Positions 16,080 to 24,320 of a DNA stretch of 64,000 nucleotides are shown in pieces. The position numbers and the translations under genes are program-made. Source of the DNA: CAYRVF01 sp964427535 (GTDB taxonomy: Bacteria; Chloroflexota; Ktedonobacteria; Ktedonobacterales; JADMIN01); NCBI GenBank assembly GCA_964427535.1, contig CAYRVF010000003.1, positions 21,163 to 85,162 of the forward strand. Direction: 5' to 3'. Numbering within the stretch: the first letter of the stretch is position 1; every line of letters starts with the position of its first letter. The notes beneath the pieces are model-generated. The model was given only the letters and a program-made list of their open reading frames with translations, did no database searches and was not told where the DNA came from.

Positions 16080-17072
16080 ATGCCACACGAAACCGCACGC
16101 GCTGACGACACACTCGCCATTAGCTTCGACGACATCCTTGCCGCGACACAGCGGCTGCGCGGCCAGGCGCACCGCACCGCTGTGGTGTCGAGTCGCAGTT
16201 TTGATGCCGAAGCGGGCGTACGGACCTCCTTCAAGTGCGAGCAGTTCCAGCGGGGCGGCGCCTTCAAGTTTCGTGGCGCGTACAACAAGATCGCGTCCTT
16301 GCCCGAGCAGCAGCGCGCACGCGGCGTCATCGCGTTCTCGTCGGGTAACCACGCGCAGGCGGTCGCACTCTGCGCGCGGACGTTCGGCGTGCCCGCGGTG
16401 ATCGTCATGCCCGACGACGCGCCCGAGGTGAAAGTGGCCGGGACACGCGGGTATGGCGCGGAGATCGTGCGCTACGACCGCTTCACCGAAGACCGCGAGG
16501 CCATCGCGCGGCGTATCGCGGAGGAGCGCGGGTTGACACTTATCCCGCCCTATAACGACCCCTTCATCATGGCCGGCCAGGGCACAGTGGCGCTGGAGTT
16601 GCTCGAAGACGTGCCCGACCTGGATGTTATCGCGGCACCAGTCGGCGGCGGCGGCCTGATCTCCGGCACGGCGGTCGCGGCGCACGGCATCCGCCCGAAT
16701 ATCCGCGTGGTCGGCGTGGAGACCGAGGCAGCCAACCACGCGTATCTCTCACTGCAGGCGGGTGAGCGTGTCTCGATCGCGCCGCCAAACACGATCGCCG
16801 ACGGCATTCGCACGGCGCAGGTGGGCACGCTGACCTGGCCGGTGCTGCACCGCGAGGTGGAAGAGGTTGTGCTGGTCAGCGAGGACGAGGTGCGCGCGGC
16901 GATGCGCTATCTGCTGCTGCGGCTCAAGCTCGTCGTCGAGCCAACAGGCGCGGTCGCGGCGGCGGCGGCGCTGAGTGGCAAGCTGCGGCGCTTCGGCGAC
17001 CGGGCGGGCGTGATTCTGAGCGGCGGGAACGTCGAGCCGGCCGTCTTACGCGACGTGCTTGGCGAGGACTAA
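16080..17072 (+). CDS. Threonine/serine dehydratase, PLP-dependent
   Basis: A 330-aa fold-type II PLP enzyme that deaminates threonine to 2-oxobutyrate and/or serine to pyruvate, or racemises serine. The PLP lysine is in AFKFRGAYN, the substrate loop is SSGNHAQAV, and the phosphate-binding glycine loop is VGGGGLISG. LSGGNVEP is near the end. There is no C-terminal ACT domain, so it is the short catabolic/racemase-like form without isoleucine feedback. The ATG (MPHETAR) follows GGGAGAGC. The NUDIX gene begins 4 nt after the stop, so they form an operon. Confidence 0.92.
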   Translation: MPHETARADDTLAISFDDILAATQRLRGQAHRTAVVSSRSFDAEAGVRTSFKCEQFQRGGAFKFRGAYNKIASLPEQQRARGVIAFSSGNHAQAVALCARTFGVPAVIVMPDDAPEVKVAGTRGYGAEIVRYDRFTEDREAIARRIAEERGLTLIPPYNDPFIMAGQGTVALELLEDVPDLDVIAAPVGGGGLISGTAVAAHGIRPNIRVVGVETEAANHAYLSLQAGERVSIAPPNTIADGIRTAQVGTLTWPVLHREVEEVVLVSEDEVRAAMRYLLLRLKLVVEPTGAVAAAAALSGKLRRFGDRAGVILSGGNVEPAVLRDVLGED

Positions 17073-17075
17073 TAC

Positions 17076-17684
17076 GTGGATATCCTGCCGCTGCTCGACG
17101 AGCTGCGCACGATTGCCCGCAATGGGCTGACCTACTCGACCAACCCATACGACATCGAGCGCTATACGCGGCTGATGGACCTCACCACCGAGTATTACGG
17201 GCAGGCACTCGAATTGCCGCCCCACGAGGTACGCGCACGCCTCGCCGCTGAGTTGGGTTACATCACACCAAAGGTCGGCGCGAACGCGGCGCTCTTCGAC
17301 GACGAGGGGCGCATCCTCCTGATCCAGCGGTCGGATGACGCGACATGGGGACTGCCCGGCGGCTGGCTCGCGCCGAACGAGACGCCGATGCAGGGCGCCG
17401 AGCGCGAGACACGCGAGGAGACGGGGCTGGAGGTGCGGGCGACAAGGCTGATAGATGTATTCGCGCGTGCGCCAGGAGCGGACTCGGGCACGCACTCGGT
17501 CGTCTCGATTCTCTACCTCTGTGAGCGGCTCGGTGGCACACCGCAAGCCAGTCACGAGAGCCTGGACGTGCGTTTCTGGCGCATCGAAGACGTGCCTGTC
17601 TGGCACCACCGGCATGAAGAGTACGCCCGCAGGGCACGTGCGGTCTGGGAGGGCAGAACCTCTCCCTCTTCCCCCTCCCCTTAG
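17076..17684 (+). CDS. NUDIX hydrolase with N-terminal NUDIX_N-type domain
   Basis: A 202-aa pyrophosphohydrolase, possibly acting on ADP-ribose or a related nucleotide. Residues 1-65 (LLDELRTIARNGLTY, YDIERYTRLMDL) match the helical NUDIX_N domain. The Nudix box is complete: G-WLAPN-E-TPMQGAE-RETREETGL. It starts with GTG 4 nt after threonine dehydratase. The last residues (TSPSSPSP) and the stop codon are encoded by an R1 repeat, so the original C-terminus was probably replaced or extended by repeat insertion. Confidence 0.9.
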   Translation: MDILPLLDELRTIARNGLTYSTNPYDIERYTRLMDLTTEYYGQALELPPHEVRARLAAELGYITPKVGANAALFDDEGRILLIQRSDDATWGLPGGWLAPNETPMQGAERETREETGLEVRATRLIDVFARAPGADSGTHSVVSILYLCERLGGTPQASHESLDVRFWRIEDVPVWHHRHEEYARRARAVWEGRTSPSSPSP

Positions 17685-17700
17685 AAGGGAGGGGTCGCTG
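17658..17700 (+). repeat. R1 repeat, copy 3, overlapping the NUDIX stop
   Basis: ACCTCTCCCTCTTCCCCC, then the hairpin CTCCCCTT/AAGGGAGGGG, then TCGCTG. It encodes the final residues and the TAG of the NUDIX gene. Confidence 0.8.
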
Positions 17701-17733
17701 CGTGTGCGTGTGTGGCCGCGTGCGAAGGGTAGA

Positions 17734-17778
17734 GCCCAACCCTCACTTCCTTCCCCGCAAGGGAAGGGGGCGCTGTTG
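17734..17778 (+). repeat. R1 repeat, copy 4
   Basis: GCCCAACCCTCACTTCC, then the hairpin CCTTCCCC/GGGAAGGGGG, then CGCTGTTGAG. A second copy 35 nt beyond copy 3, in the gap between convergent NUDIX and VOC genes. Confidence 0.8.
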
Positions 17779-17921
17779 AGGCATCCTCGCTACCAAGCAA
17801 GACGCGGACTGCCGAGAAGGCGCCTCGGCGGGGGGACGCCACCGCACCATGGTGGATCGCTCCATCGGGACGACAGGGCTGTCGCCGCACGCGCGGACGC
17901 ACGGCGACAGCGTACTCTCTA

Positions 17922-18272
17922 CTAGCGCGCTTGGAGCAGATTGACGATGTTGCCCTCGGGGTCCTGGAGCGACATCGCACGGCCAAACGGCTCGTCGTGT
18001 GGCGGCGTCTGCACGGAGACGTGCCTCGCGACCAGCTCGGCATACGTCTTGTCGGCGTCGTCGACGAACCACCACAGCTCGGTTTGTGCGGACGGCGCGG
18101 GGGTCTCGCTCGCCTGCAGCGCGAACGTCGCGCCCCCGGCTTGCCCCTGCCTGAATTGGATAAATGCCGGGCTCTGCGCCTCCAGCTCCAGCCCCAGCTT
18201 CTCCGTATAGAAATCGCGCTCCGTGGCCATATCGCGCACGTTGATAACCACAAACTGAAGTCCCTGGATCAT
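17922..18272 (-). CDS. VOC-family (glyoxalase/dioxygenase fold) protein
   Basis: A 116-aa single VOC module. The first half has FVVINVRDMATERDFYTEKLGLELE, the usual opening strand-helix. The second half has ELWWFVDDADKTYAEL and ends with MSLQDPEGNIVNLLQ, the hallmark DPxGN motif. The substrate cannot be told; many such proteins are lyases, isomerases or resistance binders. The ATG (MIQGLQF) follows a GAGAGGG stretch. It lies 115 nt downstream of the WYL regulator on the same strand and may be part of its regulon. Confidence 0.87.
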   Translation of the reverse strand: MIQGLQFVVINVRDMATERDFYTEKLGLELEAQSPAFIQFRQGQAGGATFALQASETPAPSAQTELWWFVDDADKTYAELVARHVSVQTPPHDEPFGRAMSLQDPEGNIVNLLQAR

Positions 18273-18386
18273 GTGGCCTCTCCCTCTCGGTCTCTTGTCT
18301 ACGTACTCGTCTGGGGGTCTCGCGCGACCCCGAGACGAGTATGGAAGGGCGGAGTGACAACGGTATGGCAACAAGTTCGCGAGTTT

Positions 18387-19349
18387 TCACGAGGGTCGCG
18401 AATCACATGCATGGGCGAGCATCGCGGCTGCCTCGGTGGCGACGAGCTCCCGGAGTGAGGCGGGTTCGAGCACCCGAGCGGCGCGCCCCCAGCCGAGAAT
18501 CCACTGCAGCACGTCGCTCTCCGTGCGAACCATCAGCGTTACGAGCAGGCCCTCGGGTGTGTCGTCCATCGCGGTCGTGAAGAAGTTGGGCGACTCGCGC
18601 ACCCAGCGGGCAACGTCGGCATCGAAGAGCGCGCGCACCGTCACCCCAAGCTCCGGCTGGATGCGGCGTCGGAGCGCCGGGTCCAGAGCCGGAGGCCGTG
18701 TGAAGGTACGATCGAGCAGCGTCAGCTCTTCGATGCGGTCGAGCCGGAAGGTGCGGACTTCGCTACGCAGGGCGTCGAAGCCGGTGAGATACCACGTGCC
18801 GCCGACGTTGGCGAGGCTGTAGGGGTTCACGTCGCGTGTCTTGGAGACGGGCATCTCACCCGGCGGCTGAGCGCGTGTGAAGTAGGCGAACCGGACGGTG
18901 CGTCGGTCGAAGATGGCCCGGCGTAGCACACGCAGCTTCTCGGTCTCCCCGGTACGCGGACCGCCCCGGACGAAGTGGATGCTCTCGCGTACGGCCTCGA
19001 CGGCGGCACGCTGGGCGTCAGGCAGCACACCGCTGATCTTGCGGCTGCCTGATTCGGCGGCATCCCGCAGGTGCTCGTCGAAGCTGAGCCCCACGAGTTC
19101 GGCGCCGAGCAGCAGCATCGCCGCCTCATCGCCGGTGAACGAGATCGGCGGTAGAAAGTAGCCCTCGACCAGCGAAAGACCACGGCCGGGGATGGAGACG
19201 ACCGGCACGCCTGCCTCGCCGAGCGCCTGGATGTCGCGGTAGATGGTGCGTTTGCTCGTCTCGAAGGTCGCCGCAAGGTCTTCGGCGCGCTGCCAGCGTT
19301 TGGCCTGTAGCTCGAGCACGATCGCGAGGAGGCGGTCCGTCCGGTTCAT
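18387..19349 (-). CDS. HTH-WYL domain transcriptional regulator (YafY/PafC type)
   Basis: A 320-aa regulator. Residues 1-60 form a DeoR-like winged helix (WQRAEDLAATFETSKRTIYRDIQALGEAGVPVV). The middle contains the WYL domain (VRFAYFT...VNPYSLANVGGTWYLTGFDALRSEVRTFRLDRIEEL). The tail is a C-terminal WCX extension. WYL domains sense ligands or nucleic acid and often control DNA-damage or detoxification genes. Its likely partner is the VOC gene downstream. It starts with ATG 69 nt after the PAP2-like gene's stop. Confidence 0.92.
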   Translation of the reverse strand: MNRTDRLLAIVLELQAKRWQRAEDLAATFETSKRTIYRDIQALGEAGVPVVSIPGRGLSLVEGYFLPPISFTGDEAAMLLLGAELVGLSFDEHLRDAAESGSRKISGVLPDAQRAAVEAVRESIHFVRGGPRTGETEKLRVLRRAIFDRRTVRFAYFTRAQPPGEMPVSKTRDVNPYSLANVGGTWYLTGFDALRSEVRTFRLDRIEELTLLDRTFTRPPALDPALRRRIQPELGVTVRALFDADVARWVRESPNFFTTAMDDTPEGLLVTLMVRTESDVLQWILGWGRAARVLEPASLRELVATEAAAMLAHACDSRPS

Positions 19350-19418
19350 ACGCGTTCTCTGCCGCGAAGGGCACTTTTCGGCACGCTGTCCACCGCGCCG
19401 TAGCGGATATGATGGGCC

Positions 19419-20105
19419 TTATACGCCCCCTGGCGACCCGAGCGCCAGCGCGACGGCCGAAGCGGCGACGCCCACGGCCCAGCCGAGGGCAACCTGCCCG
19501 CGTGTGTGCCGGCCGAGCACCACACGCGACCATCCTACCGCGAGTGCCGCGATAGCTGCCGGAATCCGCGATGGGGGCACGGCGACCCACAGCAGCGACG
19601 CGCAGACGGCGGCGCCGGTGGCATGTGCGCTCACTTTGTACATGAAGTTGATCAGACCATCGGCGGCATTGGCAAGCACGATCGCGATGGCGGCGCCGAT
19701 GGCGATGCGTGGCGCGTTCAGCCTGGCGAAGACGAAGGCGAGCAGCAGCATGCACGCGATACCGAAGGGGTAGAGCGCGTACCGCTGGCGGCGCACACTC
19801 ACGTCGAGATCGGTCCACCGGCCGCGCAGCACCTGGTAGCTCACGAGCAGCGTGATGGGCAGCGAGGTGAGCGCGAGTGAGACGAGCACGAGGCGACCCG
19901 CGGCAAGAAGGCGTATCTGCTGCGATGCCCCGATCCCATCGGCGTAGGTGATGACGCCAAGCGTGAACAGTGGAAATGCGATCGGATGGACGATGATCGA
20001 GACCCAATGGGCGAGCGCATGGCGGAAGGGCATGGTGCGCGCGGCTTCCTGTTCGCGCGACTCCTCCGCCTGGAACTCTTGCCGTTCCGACACCGGATTT
20101 TCCAT
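19419..20105 (-). CDS. PAP2-like polytopic membrane phosphatase, divergent active site
   Basis: A 228-aa membrane protein with about five to six hydrophobic segments after a charged N-terminus (MENPVSERQEFQAEE). Its layout resembles the PAP2/phosphatidate phosphatase superfamily: an RRQRY-rich loop, then KVSAHATGAA in place of PSGH, then SRVVLGRHTRGQ in place of SR-x5-H-x3-D. The final Asp is Gln and the second motif is altered, so activity is uncertain. Start: ATG after a GAGGGAGAGGGG leader. It lies upstream of the WYL regulator on the same strand. Confidence 0.72.
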   Translation of the reverse strand: MENPVSERQEFQAEESREQEAARTMPFRHALAHWVSIIVHPIAFPLFTLGVITYADGIGASQQIRLLAAGRLVLVSLALTSLPITLLVSYQVLRGRWTDLDVSVRRQRYALYPFGIACMLLLAFVFARLNAPRIAIGAAIAIVLANAADGLINFMYKVSAHATGAAVCASLLWVAVPPSRIPAAIAALAVGWSRVVLGRHTRGQVALGWAVGVAASAVALALGSPGGV

Positions 20106-20290
20106 GCGGACCCCTATGCCCCTCTCCCTCAGGCATTGCATGCACCGACCAGGCGAGACGCGGAGGCCTGGGTCGCGGCAGGTGCATCTCCTCGATGCGA
20201 GTCCGTGCCAGTCGTGTCGTCGGTCACGCCAACAGATGGCGCATGTGGTGGCAATTCCATTGTAGGTACGGCGGACGACAGGTGTCAACG

Positions 20291-20362
20291 CGCGAACAAA
20301 ACGGCTATGGCGTCGTAGCAAGCAAACTGCGATGCGGCCGGGGCAGGATACGTCACGTCAGG
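20291..20362 (+). promoter_or_regulatory. Shared upstream element, copy A (before the LLM gene)
   Basis: This 72-nt stretch shares ordered blocks with 21619-21692: CGCGAACAA, CGGCTATGGC, CTGCGA, GGGGCAGG, ACGTCAC and TCAGG, with near-identical spacing. It lies about 140 nt before the LLM start. It could be a promoter for an alternative sigma factor plus an operator, or a diverged duplication. Confidence 0.5.
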
Positions 20363-20499
20363 TACAACACTACACCTAAGCATAGTGAAGGTACTCCATC
20401 AGTGTGCAGGGTGAGGTCAGGACTCCCGGTCCATAATAGCCTGTACAGCCCCGGCGCTGGTCTGCGAGGTGTGTCGTCCACGAGTGCGGGGAGAAGACC

Positions 20500-21552
20500 A
20501 TGCTGAGCTTTGGAATCACGCTCAAGCCAGACATGGCGCCCGAGCGCATAGTAGTCCTGACACAGCAGGCTGAGGCGGCCGGATTCAGCTATGCCTGGCT
20601 GTTCGATTCGCACGTGTTGTGGCCAGAGCCGTACCCGCTCCTGACCATGATGGCGCTCAACACCTCGCAGATGCGGCTGGGCACCTGTGTCACGAATCCG
20701 GCGGTCCGCGACCCCACCGTGACCGCCAGCCTCCACGCCACGCTCAACCGCCTCTCCGGCGGGCGTATGGCGCTTGGAATCGGGCGAGGTGATAGCTCCC
20801 GGCGCGTGCTCGGCAAGAGTCCGACGACGCTCGCCGGACTGGAGACGGCGGTCCAGTGCATCCGGCGGCTGGCGGCAGGCGAGTCGGTTGAGTACGATGG
20901 GGAGCAGATCAGGATGCCCTGGGCGCAAGGTGAGCTACCGGTGTGGATTGCCGGCTATGGCCCGAAGGTGCTGCGCCTGGCGGGACGCATTGCCGATGGG
21001 GTGATCCTGCAACTGGCGGCCCCTCACATCATCAGGTGGTGCCTCGGGTTCGTGCGCGAGGGTGCGCTGGCCGCCGGTCGCGACCCGGCGAGCATTAGCG
21101 TGATGGCGGCGGCGCCCGTCTGGGTCTCGGACGATCTCGACAGCGCGCGCGAACGTGTCCGCTGGTTCCCCGCGCTGGTCTCGAATCACGTGATGGACCT
21201 GCTCGGGCGCTACGATGAGGCCGAACTGCCGCCGGAGTTGACGGTGTATGTGCGCAACCGGACCGGCTATGACTACCATCACCACGCCGAAGTTGGCAGC
21301 GACAACGCGCGCTTTGTCTCGAACGAGATCGTGGATAGCTTCTGTATCGTCGGACCCATCGAGGAGCACCGGCGCCGCCTGCGCGAGCTGCACGACCTGG
21401 GCGTCGACCAGTTCAATATCTATCTTATGAGCGGCGATGAGGAGGCGACGCTCGACGTATACGCAGGTGAGGTACTGCCCGCGCTTGCCACTGCCACGGC
21501 TGGGGCCGGCGCAAGGGGTAACCGACCTCACCCCTACCCCCCCTTCTCCTAG
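20500..21552 (+). CDS. LLM-class F420-dependent oxidoreductase
   Basis: A 350-aa TIM-barrel enzyme of the luciferase-like monooxygenase superfamily. The F420/FMN-type features include FGITLKPDM at the start, the SYAWLFDSH metal/cofactor strand, RMALGIGRGDSS and PVWIAGYGPKVLRLAGRIADGVI. It resembles the F420 branch more than flavin luciferases, so a hydride transfer from F420H2 is likely; the substrate is unknown. The last residues (RPHPYPPFS) come from an R1 repeat that supplies the stop. The ATG follows GGGGAGAAG. Confidence 0.88.
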   Translation: MLSFGITLKPDMAPERIVVLTQQAEAAGFSYAWLFDSHVLWPEPYPLLTMMALNTSQMRLGTCVTNPAVRDPTVTASLHATLNRLSGGRMALGIGRGDSSRRVLGKSPTTLAGLETAVQCIRRLAAGESVEYDGEQIRMPWAQGELPVWIAGYGPKVLRLAGRIADGVILQLAAPHIIRWCLGFVREGALAAGRDPASISVMAAAPVWVSDDLDSARERVRWFPALVSNHVMDLLGRYDEAELPPELTVYVRNRTGYDYHHHAEVGSDNARFVSNEIVDSFCIVGPIEEHRRRLRELHDLGVDQFNIYLMSGDEEATLDVYAGEVLPALATATAGAGARGNRPHPYPPFS

Positions 21553-21570
21553 AGGGAATGGGCAGCGATC
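21525..21570 (+). repeat. R1 repeat, copy 5, overlapping the LLM stop
   Basis: GACCTCACCCCTACCCCC, then a diverged hairpin CTTCTCCTAGAGGGAATGGG. It encodes the last residues and the TAG of the LLM gene. Confidence 0.75.
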
Positions 21571-21618
21571 CCCCCGTTTGTGGCTTACGGATGGCGGTCA
21601 TAGCAGTGTGATCTGACC

Positions 21619-21692
21619 CGCGAACAAGTCGGCTATGGCACCGTGGCATGCCGGCTGCGAGGTATCTGGGGCAGGCGAGACGTCACATCAGG
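21619..21692 (+). promoter_or_regulatory. Shared upstream element, copy B (before the DUF6582-like gene)
   Basis: The partner of 20291-20362, with the same ordered blocks over 74 nt. It ends about 30 nt before the start codon of the small gene, so part of it must be transcribed leader or core promoter. Confidence 0.5.
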
Positions 21693-21706
21693 GGAGACGT
21701 CTCGCC
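21674..21706 (+). promoter_or_regulatory. Leader hairpin before the DUF6582-like gene
   Basis: A perfect 11-bp stem (GGCGAGACGTC / GACGTCTCGCC) with an 11-nt loop, ending just before the ribosome-binding site GGAAAGGAGA. It may control access to that site or bind a regulator. The left arm overlaps the shared element. Confidence 0.5.
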
Positions 21707-21725
21707 AGGAAGGAAAGGAGACTCT

Positions 21726-22028
21726 ATGGCCCATCAGGTGACATGGAAGCCGCATACCGAGCACGGCACCCTCGACACGAAAGAACGCAATGACCTGCCC
21801 GAGAGCGTCTTCGCATTTCCCAAGCAGCGCAAGGAGCCGCTGACCGACGCGTCACACGTGCGCACAGCACTCGCCCGCTTCGATCAGGTGCAGGGTGTCA
21901 GCGACGCCGACCGCGACCAGGCCTTCGAGAACATCAAGGCCGCGGCGCAGCACTACGGGCTCGACGTGGAAGAGAAGAGCTGGCACGACCTCGGCAAGCG
22001 CCCGCACACGAAGAATCCGGCGAGCTAA
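21726..22028 (+). CDS. Small hydrophilic DUF6582-like protein
   Basis: A 100-aa, charged, soluble protein (HQVTWKPHTEHGTLDTKERNDLPESVFAFPKQRKEPLTD) that matches my recall of a small domain of unknown function, DUF6582. Its middle (VRTALARFDQVQGVSDADRDQAFENIKAAAQHYGL) is helical, and KSWHDLGK is near the end. The ATG has an excellent site GGAAAGGAGACTCT. Proteins of this type sit near ChaB-like or stress genes in other genomes, but no function is known. It shares its upstream element with the LLM gene. Confidence 0.85.
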   Translation: MAHQVTWKPHTEHGTLDTKERNDLPESVFAFPKQRKEPLTDASHVRTALARFDQVQGVSDADRDQAFENIKAAAQHYGLDVEEKSWHDLGKRPHTKNPAS

Positions 22029-22038
22029 CGCCGGGCAA

Positions 22039-22090
22039 AACCTCTCCCCCTATCCTCTCCCCTCCCCTGAGAGGGGAGGGGTCGCTGTAT
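22039..22090 (+). repeat. R1 repeat, copy 6
   Basis: ACCTCTCCCCCTATCC, then the hairpin CTCCCCTCCCCT/GAGGGGAGGGG, then TCGCTGT, 11 nt after the stop. Confidence 0.85.
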
Positions 22091-22192
22091 GAGCGTACGG
22101 GCGACTGGCCAGGGTTACTGTGAGCGCCAGCGATTTGCGGTTCAGATCATTTCGTGACTCTCGCGCCCCGAAGGCCACCAATGGCACGATCA

Positions 22193-22233
22193 CGACCCCT
22201 TCCCTCTAAGGGAAGGGGGTAGGGGGTTAGGTC
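22193..22233 (-). repeat. R1 repeat, copy 7 (inverted)
   Basis: Reads as an inverted copy: ACGACCCCTTCCCTCTAAGG, then GGAAGGGGGTAGGGGGTTAG. It abuts the stop codon of the response-regulator gene on the minus strand, while copy 6 abuts the plus-strand gene. The two face each other in a convergent gap. Confidence 0.85.
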
Positions 22234-22966
22234 ACACCGGCTCACCGTCGGATTGCAGCAGGCCCGCGCGCAGGGCGTAGCGCACGAGCTCGGAGCGATG
22301 GTGCAGGTTGAGCTTGCGCATCACGCGCGTGCGATACGTCTCGACGGTCTTCGCGCTGAGGGCCAGTTGGTCGCCGATCTCCTGGCTGCTATAGCCTTCC
22401 GCCGTCAGCACCAGCACCTCGCGCTCGCGCTCGCTCAGACCGTCCGAGCCGTCTTGCGCGTCGCCCTGGTTCTCGTGCAGGCTGCGGCGCTGGTCGCGGT
22501 AGCGCGAGAGCAGCAGCGTCGCCGCCGCTGGATAGAGGAAGACCTCGCCCTCGGCCACCGTGCGGATCGCCTCGAAGAGGTCGGTATCGACGCCCTGCTT
22601 GAGGACGTAGCCGTAACCGCCCGATTCGAGCACCTGAAAGAGATACTCGTTCTCGGCGTGCATCGTCAGCACCAGCACCTTGCTCTGCAGGCCCTCCGCC
22701 TGCAAGCGCTTGAGCGCCTGGAGGCCGTCCACGCCTGGCATGCTGAGGTCCATCAGCACGACGTCGGGGTGCAGCTCGCGCACTTTCGCGATCGCCTCGG
22801 CACCGTTGCCCGCCTCGCCGACGACGCGCATGTCAGGCTGCTCCTCGATGAGCGCGCGCAGGCCCGAGCGGAAGATGGGGTGGTCGTCCGCGATGACGAG
22901 TCGGATAGGATTGTGCGGCGACGCGGTGAGCCGGGCCGCGTCGGAGCGTGGCGTCGTGTCCGTCAC
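22232..22966 (-). CDS. NarL/LuxR-type response regulator
   Basis: A 244-aa DNA-binding regulator. The receiver has the acidic pair in VIADDHP and phosphoacceptor D73 in VVLMDLSMPG; the conserved Lys is in GYVLKQG. The C-terminal LuxR/GerE helix-turn-helix is LSEREREVLVLTAEGYSSQEIGDQLALSAKTVETYRTRVMRKL. Its ATG overlaps the kinase stop by 4 nt, so the pair is co-translated and cognate. The input signal and target genes are not shown by the neighbourhood. Confidence 0.95.
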   Translation of the reverse strand: MTDTTPRSDAARLTASPHNPIRLVIADDHPIFRSGLRALIEEQPDMRVVGEAGNGAEAIAKVRELHPDVVLMDLSMPGVDGLQALKRLQAEGLQSKVLVLTMHAENEYLFQVLESGGYGYVLKQGVDTDLFEAIRTVAEGEVFLYPAAATLLLSRYRDQRRSLHENQGDAQDGSDGLSEREREVLVLTAEGYSSQEIGDQLALSAKTVETYRTRVMRKLNLHHRSELVRYALRAGLLQSDGEPV

Positions 22967-24174
22967 TGTTGCCTCCCCGTCGCGGGTGTCTCCACTGGCA
23001 CTCGAAGCTCCACAACCGAGCCACGGCCCGGTGCGGACTGCACGCGAAGAGTGCCGCCGGCGAGGCGGGCACGCTCCTCCATGCCGAACAGGCCGATCCC
23101 CGCACCGGACGTGGCATCGCGCCGCGCGGGATTGAGCACCGTCGAGGACGTGAATCCTTTGCCGTCGTCGCGAATCGTCACGCGCAGCTCCCGATCATCG
23201 GTCTGGGCCTCGACAGTCACGTGCTTGGCGTTCGAGTGCTTGGCGATGTTGGTCAGCGCCTCCTGCACGACACGGTAGATGGCGATCGTGCGCTCAGGCG
23301 AGAAGTGCGCCTGCTCGCGAGGCAGATCGAGCTTCACGTCCACATGCGTGCTCTCTGTGAAGGTGGCCACCAGCGACCGTAGCGCGGCCCACAGACCGAG
23401 CTGATCCAGCGTCGGTGGCCGCAAGTTCAGCGCGAGCCGTCGCACCTGATCGATGGCGCTGGAGACCAGCCCGCGCAGCTCCTCGATTTGCGGCGTGAGC
23501 GCTTCGGAGCCTGGCTGCGCCTCCAGCAGCTTGAGGCGGATGAGCAAGAGCGTGAGCACCTGTCCGGTGTCGTCGTGCAGCTCGCGCGCGATGCGCTGGC
23601 GCTCTTCCTCCTGCGCGCGAATCAGCCCGCCAGAGAGCGCCTGCACCTGCTGCTCATAGTGTTGCACGTCGTCGAGCATCGAGTTCAGCGTGTCGGCGAT
23701 GCGCGCGATCTCGACGTCCGCGAGCGGCGAGCGCGTCGCCCTCACGGACAGATCGCCCTCGCGCACCTGCAGCACGGCTTCCTGCAGCTGATCGAGCGGC
23801 GTGAATGCGGCACGCAGTATCAGTGCGTTCAGCGAGACCGTCAGCAGCAGGCCGCAGAGCGCGAACATGGCTGCCAACGGCACGTCAAGCGCCTGTCCGC
23901 GACTCGCCGCCGCGACGCGCAACGTGATGAACGTGCCGCCGAGCGCGCCCAGCAGCACGATGGCCGAATTGGCGATAAGCACTTTATAGAAGAGCGGCAG
24001 CGAGAGCAGCCACGAGACGCCCTGCCGCAGTGGATTCTGCGAGCTCGACGGCGTCTCCGTCACCTCCGGCGCGGATGCAACTGGCGCGGCGTTGGGCGCA
24101 CCTTCAGGCTCTCCGTCCCTCCGCTGCTCGTCCTGTACGGAGGGGCTATCTGAGCGTTTCAGCTCCACGGGCAT
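22963..24174 (-). CDS. NarX-type sensor histidine kinase (HisKA_3)
   Basis: A 403-aa membrane kinase. A disordered, charged N-terminus (~70 aa) precedes two hydrophobic spans (FYKVLIANSAIVLLGALGG and MFALCGLLLTVSLNALIL) with almost no periplasmic loop. A HAMP linker follows. The HisKA_3 box ARELHDDTGQ (His near residue 200) leads to a HATPase with N box EALTNIAKHS and G boxes DDGKGF and GIGLFGMEER. With so little outside the membrane, it probably senses a membrane or internal signal. The chosen ATG (MPVELKR) has GAGGTTGGC upstream; longer in-frame starts look non-coding. Confidence 0.93.
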   Translation of the reverse strand: MPVELKRSDSPSVQDEQRRDGEPEGAPNAAPVASAPEVTETPSSSQNPLRQGVSWLLSLPLFYKVLIANSAIVLLGALGGTFITLRVAAASRGQALDVPLAAMFALCGLLLTVSLNALILRAAFTPLDQLQEAVLQVREGDLSVRATRSPLADVEIARIADTLNSMLDDVQHYEQQVQALSGGLIRAQEEERQRIARELHDDTGQVLTLLLIRLKLLEAQPGSEALTPQIEELRGLVSSAIDQVRRLALNLRPPTLDQLGLWAALRSLVATFTESTHVDVKLDLPREQAHFSPERTIAIYRVVQEALTNIAKHSNAKHVTVEAQTDDRELRVTIRDDGKGFTSSTVLNPARRDATSGAGIGLFGMEERARLAGGTLRVQSAPGRGSVVELRVPVETPATGRQQ

Positions 24175-24320
24175 GCCAACCTCATTTGGATTCTGGCCTG
24201 TATAGAAAGGGGTGTTTGAAGCGAATGTATCCCTTCTTATGGTACTCCGAAGCGTGTCCCATTCGCCACTTTCGACCGACGGGAGGCGTGCCGCCTCGCC
24301 CCGAATGGGTGCGGCTAACG

